Shown here in pieces: positions 1-7,074 of a stretch of 64,000 bases of DNA; position 1 is the stretch's first letter; each line of letters starts with the position of its first letter. This DNA comes from Bog-159 sp963756605. Its GTDB lineage: Bacteria; Acidobacteriota; Terriglobia; Bryobacterales; Bryobacteraceae. The position numbers and the translations under genes are program-made. Where the stretch lies: contig CAVWOT010000014.1 in the NCBI GenBank assembly GCA_963756605.1, positions 124,001-188,000 on the forward strand, given 5' to 3'. Below the pieces are notes generated by a model. It made no database searches. It was not told the DNA's origin and saw only the letters and a program-made list of their open reading frames with translations.

Positions 1-1309
1 CTTTGACATTCCGGGGATCCAGCTTCAGGCATTGCTCGAACGCGCCGGCGGCCTCCTCAAACCTGTTTTCGTTGTACTTGGTGCGGCCCAGATAGTACCA
101 GCCGAGTAAGTCTTTCGGATTCCATTCTACTGCCTTCGTGAACCACTTATCGGCGTCCGGATAATCCTTCAATAACACATAATCCCCGGCTACCGCTTCC
201 AACTCCGCCGCGCCCGGCGTGCGGTACCGCGCGGCCTCGGTGTATTCAGCCAGCGACGATTTTGGGTCTTGTTTCTTGAACAGGATATAGCCGAGCAGAT
301 AGTGCCCATCGGCGGAGCTGCGGTGTATTTCCAGATACCGGCGGATTACCCGCTCAGCGTCGTCCAATTTACCCGATTGAAGCAGCGATCGCGCCTCCGC
401 CAGCGGGCTGTCCGGCGCAGAATGCGCACCGGTGAGCGCGTTATAGCGTTCGGTTTCCGCGCGCGCCTGATCCTCTATCCCGCTCTTCCGCAATGCCTGG
501 GCCAGCAAAAAATGTACGGGCGCATTCTCGGGGGCGAGTGACACAGCATTGCGCAGCTCGGCGCGGGCTTCCGGCAGCCGATTCAACTGCAAATAGGCCT
601 TCCCCAGCCCGCGGTGAACGCGCCAATCGCCGGGCGCGATTCCAACCGCCTGCTGAAGATACCCGAGGGCATCGGCCGGCTGGCCGTTCTCCACCAGCAG
701 CGTGCCCAGGTCGAGGTACGGTTCGGCATTTCCCGGCGCGGCGCCGGCGTCCAGCGCGACCGCGCGACGGTACGCTGCGAGAGCCTCTTCAGTCTTGCCC
801 AGCGCTTCATAAGAACGCCCCAGGTAGTCCGCTGCCTTTACGTTCCGCGGATCCAGCGCGAGGCATTCGGTGAAAATGCGGATGGCATCCGCGAAGCGCT
901 TCTCGTTGTATTTGGCGCGCCCCAGGTAATATCTGGCGGATGCATCACCGGGGGCTGACTCCACCGCCTTAGTGAGCCACTCGTCCGCCGCCGGGTAGTT
1001 CTCCAGAAGCAGGTAATCGCTGCCGATGGCTTCCAGGTCAAGTGCGTTAGGCGCCCGGTAACGCGCTCCCTCCGTATATTCAGCCAGCGAGGGCTTTGGA
1101 TTTCCTTCCCGGAACAGGACGTACGCGAGCAGGTAGTGCGCATCCGCCGAGCTCTGGTGAGCCACCAGATACCGCCGCAAAGTGGTCTCGGCCTCGTTTA
1201 ATTTACCCGTATCCACGAGCGATTGAGCGTCCACCAGCGCAGGGTCCGGCGTCTGCCCGGGCAGCAGCGCGAAAGGCAGCAGACTGGCAAACGAGACCAA
1301 GCGCAGCAT
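1..1309 (-). CDS. Secreted TPR protein with a tandemly duplicated module (C-terminus beyond window)
   Basis: Translating the minus strand from the ATG at 1309 gives an open frame that runs off the left edge (about 436 residues seen). It begins with a signal peptide (MLRLVSFASLLPFALLPGQ) and then consists of TPR helices with typical signatures such as YYLGRAKYNEKRF and AYLQLNRLPEA. The most striking property is an internal duplication: the segment starting near residue 25 (SLVDTGKLNEAE, then SSADAHYLLAYVLF) recurs about 279 residues later (SLLQSGKLDDAE, then SSADGHYLLGYILF) and stays collinear through LDPRNVK in both copies. It lies 76 nt downstream of the cytochrome gene on the same strand, with a palindromic repeat between them. 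TPR proteins are usually protein-interaction scaffolds; the partner is unknown. The periplasmic location is inferred from the signal peptide. Confidence 0.85.
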   Translation of the reverse strand, partial: MLRLVSFASLLPFALLPGQTPDPALVDAQSLVDTGKLNEAETTLRRYLVAHQSSADAHYLLAYVLFREGNPKPSLAEYTEGARYRAPNALDLEAIGSDYLLLENYPAADEWLTKAVESAPGDASARYYLGRAKYNEKRFADAIRIFTECLALDPRNVKAADYLGRSYEALGKTEEALAAYRRAVALDAGAAPGNAEPYLDLGTLLVENGQPADALGYLQQAVGIAPGDWRVHRGLGKAYLQLNRLPEARAELRNAVSLAPENAPVHFLLAQALRKSGIEDQARAETERYNALTGAHSAPDSPLAEARSLLQSGKLDDAERVIRRYLEIHRSSADGHYLLGYILFKKQDPKSSLAEYTEAARYRTPGAAELEAVAGDYVLLKDYPDADKWFTKAVEWNPKDLLGWYYLGRTKYNENRFEEAAGAFEQCLKLDPRNVK

Positions 1310-1328
1310 CTCTTCAGTTTAGGCCTAC

Positions 1329-1377
1329 GTGGGGCAGGACTCCAGTCCTGCGACCGGCGTCCACGCCGGTCCGCACC
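1329..1377. repeat. Two abutting perfect palindromes (repeat array A)
   Basis: GCAGGACTCCAGTCCTGC (1334-1351) is a perfect 8-bp-arm palindrome with a CC centre. GACCGGCGTCCACGCCGGTC (1352-1371) follows without a gap and is a perfect 9-bp-arm palindrome, also with a CC centre. A GTGGGG leader sits at 1329-1333 and joins the first arm. The array lies between two co-directional minus-strand genes, so it would form two consecutive hairpins in a read-through transcript. It has no T-run and is not a classical terminator. It shares its architecture with the repeats at 9549, 49613, 55387 and 63665. Confidence 0.85.
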
Positions 1378-1385
1378 ATATCCCT

Positions 1386-3209
1386 TCAGTGAGCCGTACC
1401 CGGTGCCCGCGCGATCCCCGGATCAATCGCCCGAGCCAGTTCTCCCGCGCGCCTGGATCCCTCCGGGTCGCCATGTTGCTCCAGCATGATGCCGAGGTTG
1501 AAATACAGCCTGGCCGCCAGCGGATCGATCCGCAGCCCTGCGTGGCAAGCCTCTATCGCCTCCTGCCAACGCCCCTCCGCGTACAGCGCTGCCCCCAGGC
1601 TCTCGTACACAGCAATGTTGTCCGGGTCAAGTTCGATGGCGTGCCGGTATGCCTGGATCTGCCCGTTATGGTTCCCCAGCGCACCCAGCGTCAGGCCCAG
1701 ATCGAACTGGGCGGTAGCGTCCCTGGGATAGATCTGCGCCGCAAAGGCGAGCACCTCATAGCCTTTCTGCACCTCGCCGTGTTCGCTAAGCGTGGCTCCC
1801 ATGAAGATCAACGCACGCAGAAAATACGGATACACCTGGAGTGCCTGGCCGCCCTTGTCGAGAGCGCCTTTGATGTCGCCCGCCGCTTTCAAAGCCACCG
1901 CCTCCTCGAAAAACCGATCGGCGTCTGTTTTGAAATCGCGCGGCATACGCTGCAGAATCGTCCAACGGTTTCCCATATCCACGATACCGCTGGTTTCCCC
2001 GTAACTCAGTTTCGCCGCCGCATCCGCCAGCTTCGGCTGCATCTCGGATAGCTGCATTTCGCCGATGTAGCCGCCCGCCGGGGCGGTGTCGTCTATCGAA
2101 AGATCGTGCGCTACGTCGGAAAAAGGCTCTCCCTTGGCAAGCCGCGCGGCCGCGCTCTCCGCCTTCTGTCTCTCGTCCACGACGATGATGCGGAGAAATT
2201 CGCGTAAGGGCGTGCCCTGCGATCGGAGACCCTCATCGCGCTTTGGGGACTTGACTCCCTGCTCGGGATGCACCCGAATCCAGTGATCGGACATTCGGAA
2301 CACGCCTTGATCCACGTGCGGCATGTGACAGCCAATGCACTGGCCGTGCGCGTTCACCGGACACAGGGCGGCTCGCGGCCTCGCGGCGGCGGAGTGGCAC
2401 CCCATACAGGCCTTGACGGATACTTCCTCCAACTCCGCGGACGCTCGATCGCGATGCGGATCGTGACAATTCGTGCACGTCAACGCCTTTCCGCTCTGAA
2501 TGAAGCACTCCGAATTGCGCAGCGCCACAGCCTGGCTCGAAACCAACACCTCTTTAGGGAGGGGATCGGACCGGTCCGAAAATCCTATGTGACATCGGGC
2601 GCAGAGTTCCTGCCGCGCATCCTCGCCCAGCTTCTTCGGATCGATAATGCCGCCGGGTTTGCCCTGACGAATCGCTTCCACGTGCTCCAGTCCCGGCCCA
2701 TGGCAGCTCTCACACTGAACCCCGCCTTGCGTGCCGGCTCCCAGCGTGCCGGGTTCGCCGTGACAGGTGAGACACTTCTGCTCGAATGCCGGACTGATCA
2801 CCCTGCCAAATGCGTCTTCATACGAACTCGGCTGTCCGGAACCGAAGCCTGGTGAGATCGCCAGGACGTGATTCGGAGTGTTATAAACGTACCGCGCTTC
2901 GATAAGGGCCGGGCGCTCCAACGGGAGGGCGCCCAGTTTGTCAATTGAAAGAAGAAAACTCAGTCCGTGGCGATCACCGCCCATGACTACCTTCACAGGC
3001 AGGATCGTCTTCACACCGTCCGGCGTCAGTGCGGAGAAGACTAGGCCGTCTTTTTCCCGGTCAATTTCGTATTCGAGCGGCTTAGCAGACCCTTCCGAAG
3101 CGCGCCCATGATAGCCTGCTGAAAGCGACGCGGCCCCGCTACGCCACGTCTTGGCCATGGCGGTCTTAGCTTGGCTGGCGGCGGTCTCCGTATGGCAGGA
3201 GGCGCACAC
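1386..3209 (-). CDS. Seven-haem cytochrome c fused to a PpiC (parvulin) domain and TPRs
   Basis: Seven CXXCH haem-binding motifs are visible: CASCH (2-6), CLTCH (146-150), CESCH (166-170), CARCH (203-207), CTNCH (245-249), CMGCH (268-272) and CIGCH (291-295). They are followed by a parvulin-type peptidyl-prolyl isomerase segment at about 335-425 (REFLRIIVVDE, GEPFSDVAHDLS, GGYIGEM) and TPR repeats at 435-600 (YPYFLRALIFMG, AIELDPDNIAVYESLG). The coordinates begin at the GTG of VCASCH, but this cannot be the true start, because haem attachment requires export. The frame stays open upstream and encodes a signal-like stretch (TTAVALLLTFAALG) without an ATG; the nearest ATG (about 3315) is in another frame. 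Either a rare start (CTG) or an indel near 3290 is implied. It lies just downstream of the TonB receptor. The likely role is periplasmic electron transfer; substrate unknown. Confidence 0.85.
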   Translation of the reverse strand: MCASCHTETAASQAKTAMAKTWRSGAASLSAGYHGRASEGSAKPLEYEIDREKDGLVFSALTPDGVKTILPVKVVMGGDRHGLSFLLSIDKLGALPLERPALIEARYVYNTPNHVLAISPGFGSGQPSSYEDAFGRVISPAFEQKCLTCHGEPGTLGAGTQGGVQCESCHGPGLEHVEAIRQGKPGGIIDPKKLGEDARQELCARCHIGFSDRSDPLPKEVLVSSQAVALRNSECFIQSGKALTCTNCHDPHRDRASAELEEVSVKACMGCHSAAARPRAALCPVNAHGQCIGCHMPHVDQGVFRMSDHWIRVHPEQGVKSPKRDEGLRSQGTPLREFLRIIVVDERQKAESAAARLAKGEPFSDVAHDLSIDDTAPAGGYIGEMQLSEMQPKLADAAAKLSYGETSGIVDMGNRWTILQRMPRDFKTDADRFFEEAVALKAAGDIKGALDKGGQALQVYPYFLRALIFMGATLSEHGEVQKGYEVLAFAAQIYPRDATAQFDLGLTLGALGNHNGQIQAYRHAIELDPDNIAVYESLGAALYAEGRWQEAIEACHAGLRIDPLAARLYFNLGIMLEQHGDPEGSRRAGELARAIDPGIARAPGTAH

Positions 3210-3325
3210 CGCCGTTCCCGCATAGCCCGCGCCGCTAGCATCAGAGCCGCGCCCGAGCGCAGCAAAGGTCAGAAGCAGAGCAACGGCGGTCGTGGCTCGG
3301 CAAGTGTGCAGTGTTGCATTACCCG

Positions 3326-6300
3326 CTAGAAATTGACCTGAAACTGCGCTTGTCCCTGACGTTGTGTATTGGCCTGGCTATTAATCACCTGACCAAAGGT
3401 CGGGTCTGCAATTCCCAGATCCGGGCCACCGAACTGCACCCTGTTCAATAGATTGAAATACGACATGCGCAATTCCGCTTTCACGTGCTCGCCGATGTTG
3501 AACTTCTTGAAGGCTGAGACGTTTTCATTGTAGAGCCACGGACCGCGGATATCGAGGACGCGTGGCGCGGTACCCAACGTCCACAGGCCAGGGGCCGTGA
3601 AGGCGGCCGCGTTCAACACCGGTAGCCCCTTGTACACGTTGCTATAGGAGAACTCCAGCGGCACACCGGGCACCACATTCGCCCGATTGCATGGCGCGCA
3701 ACCATTATCCAGTGGATCGCCGGGCGCGTAGACTGAGCCGCCGGTGCCACTCCAGAGTGGCGTGCCCTGTTGGTAGGTGAGGATGGCGCTGAGCCCCCAT
3801 CCGCCGAGCAAATTGCTCACAATTCCCCTGTTGTTCAACAGCGCTTTGCCTTGTCCGATCGGTAGCTCGTAGACGCCAGCGATATTCACCATGTTCGGCT
3901 GATCGTTGTTGTCGATCGTCCATTCCGATTTTTGATTGTTTTTGTTCAGGGAATTGGCTCCGAATGAAGTAAAGCCGGAGTTAGTGTTCGACATCATCCG
4001 CGAAAGGTTATAAGTGACCAGGAACATGAAACCGTTGGAGAAGCGCCTCTCCGCCTGTACCTGGAGCGCGTTATACAGCGAAGACCCGCTGTCGTCGAAG
4101 TTATTGAAGACGTTCGAATACTGCGGGTAAGGGCGCAAGGCCTGCTGTACTGTTGCGCTGCTTCCATAAGTGGCCAGGAAGCTGGGAAAGGGCACGCTGA
4201 TGCCGGCGGCAGCGGCCTGCGGGGAGGTAATCGGCAGTCCAAGCGTGCTTCCAAGACTGAGATACACCGGATTCATCTGATTCGGAGGGTTCAACTGACC
4301 GGGCAGGTAATTGCCCCGGTTTCCGGTGTAATGCACCGATAACAGCGTGTTGTGGGGCAACTCGCGCTGGATGCCGACGCTCCAGGCAATTACGTACGGC
4401 GCGAGGCCGTCGGTGGGCGAGAAGGCATTGATTTGTTGGCCAATCCCAAGGGTCGGGCTAAAGGGAGTTTGCGCCGGTATAGGAAGACTATTGCTGTCCC
4501 AGGAGCCGAAACCGGGCGCGGTGCTCCCCGTCGAATTGCGGTGGAACGATCCGACCAGCAGGTTGCCGTAGTTTACGGCCACTTTGCTGGTGCCATATTC
4601 GTACGCGCCGCCATCCATATAATTCTGCGCAAAACCACCTTGCAGGACGGTCTTGTTGTTGAAGGCGTACGAGAATCCGAGCCGGGGACTCAGGTGGTCC
4701 CACCGGATGTTGGCGCGATCGTATCCTGCGCAACCCGCGCAACTGCCGAACTCGGTGGCGGCGCCCAGTAGCCCGCCCGCGCCGGGATTTGCAGTATACG
4801 GATTCATAAACACGATATTATTGCCAATCGCAGTGAATGGGACCATGATATCCCAGCGCAGACCGATGTTGACGGTGAGGTTGGGCCTTAGCTTGATGTC
4901 ATCCTGAATGTACGGCGAGAAATCGCGGTTGCGTAGTTTTTCTTCCTGCGAACCTACGCGGTCGGCGCTGTCCACGGTGCCCAGCAGGTAGCTCGCGAAG
5001 GCATTACCCGTGGTACCCAGATTGTTCGGGTCGGCCGTCTCGTTGTTGCTGAAATTGAAGTTACCGGCGCACTGCTGGCATTCGTTATCGTCCTGGTAAG
5101 TGCGCCGCGTCTCCCATCCGATGTTGAACGTGTGTTTTCCGTGCACCCACAGGTAGTTATTCTCGATAACCCACCCCAGCTTCCGGTTGATCGAATCAAT
5201 CCACGGCGATCCGAAGGTGGTGGGGGAAAGGGGCCCGCTGAAGTTAATGGCGGGGAGTTCCGGAGTGCCGGGGTCGGGCGCGAAGTTAACGTTTTTCTCC
5301 AGGCTGATCTGATCGTTCAACTCGCCCAGCCAGCTTGCCCCAGCGGTTATGACCAGGTGCGGAGTGATCGCGTTGGAGTAGTTCAAAAGGAACACCGTGC
5401 CAAGATCCGGGTTGATGGTCTCGCTGCCCAACTCGCCGAGAAGATGAGAGCCCGTCTCTGTCCCGTAGGTGGTCTGCTTGTCGCGCCACTCGCTCCAGTG
5501 TAGCGACTGCTTGTCGTTGATGTTGTAGTCGATATTGTAGCCCCAATTCGTCTGGCGGACGGGCAGGACACCCTCGTTGGACTGAAAATTGTTTACGTAT
5601 CCGGGGTAAGTAGGATTGGGCATCAACGGAATCAGGCTCGACGATACCGCGCTGAACCGGGTCGTCGGAATCTGGTCGTTGGGGAAGGGCACTCCCGTGG
5701 TCGGATCGTAAATCGTCAAGCCCGTAGCCGTGAAACTACCTGCCTTTTCAGCCGGGGTGGGCAGGGACATAAAGGTCAGATCCGGGTAGTTGCGGCGGTA
5801 CCATTCGGTGCTGATATGGAAGAACAACCGGTTCTTGCCGTTGTAGATTTTGGGAAGCCATACCGGACCGCCGACGGTAAAGCCGTAGTTATTTTCGTTG
5901 TCTACAGGTACAGTCGGGTTGTAAGCCCCGCGGGCGTCGAAGAAGTTGTTGCGCAGGATCTCGAAGACATCGCCGTGAAGCGTGTTGGTGCCCGAGGCGG
6001 TCTGATAGGTCGCAACTCCCTGTGCCAACCCGTATTGAGCCGAGAAAGACGAGCGCAATACGTTAAACTCGTTAACCATCTCGAAGGGCGGGTTCCAGAT
6101 GGTCTGGAACCCTTGCGTTTCCGACTGGGCCATGGGGATCCCGTTGAAGACCACTTCGCTCTCAAAGTCCACGCCGCCATTGATGCGATGGCTGAAGGTG
6201 CCGCCGGTAACGCCGGGGGCCAGAAACATGAACTGGTCAATCTGACGGCCGCGGCCATCGCCTTCATCGAGCTCGACCGGCAAAGCCTGCGCCACCGCGT

Positions 6301-6757
6301 TTTCAATGGCGGTGCCGAGCTCCGGCTGAGTGGTATTCAAGGTGATCGCAGCTTCCTGAACTTCGACACTCTGCGTGACGCTGCCCGTCTGCATGGAAAT
6401 GTCAACGGTCGATGGGCGGCCAACTTCCACCAGGACTCCATTGTGCACGGACGTATCAAAGCCGGGCAAGGCGGCCTCGACTGTGTACGTCCCGGGGATT
6501 AGGTCCGTGACGACATATACGCCCGAACTACTGCTTGTAGAGTGGCTCGCCACCTTTGTCGCGTTGTTGGTCACCGTGATCTTCGCATCGGGCACCACCG
6601 CGCCGGTGGCGTCGGTTACAGTCCCAGTGATCGAACTTAGGGCTTGCCCACGCAAAGCTGCCGGAGAAATCAGAAGTATGATCGACACGGCCAAACAGGC
6701 GATCAACAGGCGCCCACCGGCGCGTTGAGACAGCGGAAGCATCCAGAAACCCCTCAT
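3326..6757 (-). CDS. Oar-like TonB-dependent receptor with carboxypeptidase-regulatory-like domain
   Basis: An outer-membrane beta-barrel protein of 1,143 residues from the chosen start. The ATG at 6757 was preferred over one 15 codons upstream because AAGGAG lies 7 nt before it (6765-6770), and it opens directly into a signal peptide (LLIACLAVSIILLISPAALRGQ). The mature part starts with a carboxypeptidase-regulatory-like beta-sandwich (SSITGTVTDATGAVVPDAKI), then a plug-like region (FMFLAPGVTGG, RINGGVDFESEVVFNG), then a long barrel ending in an aromatic C-terminus (QFQVNF), as expected for BAM-dependent insertion. Such receptors are greatly expanded in Acidobacteriota and are thought to import large or complex substrates; the ligand cannot be read from sequence. 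It is probably cotranscribed with the cytochrome-PpiC gene and the TPR gene downstream. Confidence 0.9.
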   Translation of the reverse strand: MRGFWMLPLSQRAGGRLLIACLAVSIILLISPAALRGQALSSITGTVTDATGAVVPDAKITVTNNATKVASHSTSSSSGVYVVTDLIPGTYTVEAALPGFDTSVHNGVLVEVGRPSTVDISMQTGSVTQSVEVQEAAITLNTTQPELGTAIENAVAQALPVELDEGDGRGRQIDQFMFLAPGVTGGTFSHRINGGVDFESEVVFNGIPMAQSETQGFQTIWNPPFEMVNEFNVLRSSFSAQYGLAQGVATYQTASGTNTLHGDVFEILRNNFFDARGAYNPTVPVDNENNYGFTVGGPVWLPKIYNGKNRLFFHISTEWYRRNYPDLTFMSLPTPAEKAGSFTATGLTIYDPTTGVPFPNDQIPTTRFSAVSSSLIPLMPNPTYPGYVNNFQSNEGVLPVRQTNWGYNIDYNINDKQSLHWSEWRDKQTTYGTETGSHLLGELGSETINPDLGTVFLLNYSNAITPHLVITAGASWLGELNDQISLEKNVNFAPDPGTPELPAINFSGPLSPTTFGSPWIDSINRKLGWVIENNYLWVHGKHTFNIGWETRRTYQDDNECQQCAGNFNFSNNETADPNNLGTTGNAFASYLLGTVDSADRVGSQEEKLRNRDFSPYIQDDIKLRPNLTVNIGLRWDIMVPFTAIGNNIVFMNPYTANPGAGGLLGAATEFGSCAGCAGYDRANIRWDHLSPRLGFSYAFNNKTVLQGGFAQNYMDGGAYEYGTSKVAVNYGNLLVGSFHRNSTGSTAPGFGSWDSNSLPIPAQTPFSPTLGIGQQINAFSPTDGLAPYVIAWSVGIQRELPHNTLLSVHYTGNRGNYLPGQLNPPNQMNPVYLSLGSTLGLPITSPQAAAAGISVPFPSFLATYGSSATVQQALRPYPQYSNVFNNFDDSGSSLYNALQVQAERRFSNGFMFLVTYNLSRMMSNTNSGFTSFGANSLNKNNQKSEWTIDNNDQPNMVNIAGVYELPIGQGKALLNNRGIVSNLLGGWGLSAILTYQQGTPLWSGTGGSVYAPGDPLDNGCAPCNRANVVPGVPLEFSYSNVYKGLPVLNAAAFTAPGLWTLGTAPRVLDIRGPWLYNENVSAFKKFNIGEHVKAELRMSYFNLLNRVQFGGPDLGIADPTFGQVINSQANTQRQGQAQFQVNF

Positions 6758-6764
6758 GTACGGA

Positions 6765-6770
6765 CTCCTT
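6765..6770 (-). promoter_or_regulatory. Shine-Dalgarno site that sets the receptor start
   Basis: On the minus strand AAGGAG is followed by seven bases and then ATG (6757). This excludes the longer reading that starts at 6802, where no comparable site is seen. Confidence 0.8.
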
Positions 6771-6802
6771 GTACGAAGTATTGACAGCGATCCCAGACCC
6801 AA

Positions 6803-7074
6803 AATACCCCTCGTAATTCTTGTAGTACATTACCATTAGCTTTTTTGCCCTACGTTAGTGGTGAGGAATTCCTGAAATTCTGATGAAATCTTTTGAACAC
6901 AGCGGATTGGATAGGGTCCTGTTCAGTTCGGGCCGTTCTGCGCCGGTTGGGAATCGCCGCGCGGTTCTGTATGACGGCAAAGCGAAACGTGCCCTAACCC
7001 GGCAATCTGCTGCGGGATTGTAACACCCTGTAACGGGTACCGCCGTCCTCGCCTGGTTGTGATATCATCACCCC
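6803..7074. promoter_or_regulatory. Divergent intergenic region with an operator-like palindrome
   Basis: This region separates the minus-strand receptor operon from the plus-strand winged-helix regulator, so it should hold both promoters. The clearest element is GGTTGTGATATCATCACC at 7055-7072: an 8-bp perfect core TGATATCA with outer GGT/ACC arms, ending two bases before the regulator's first ATG. A short direct repeat TGTAAC also occurs at about 7019-7033. OmpR-type winged-helix proteins bind short repeats or palindromes, so autoregulation is a reasonable guess, but no promoter boxes can be assigned with confidence. Confidence 0.45.
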
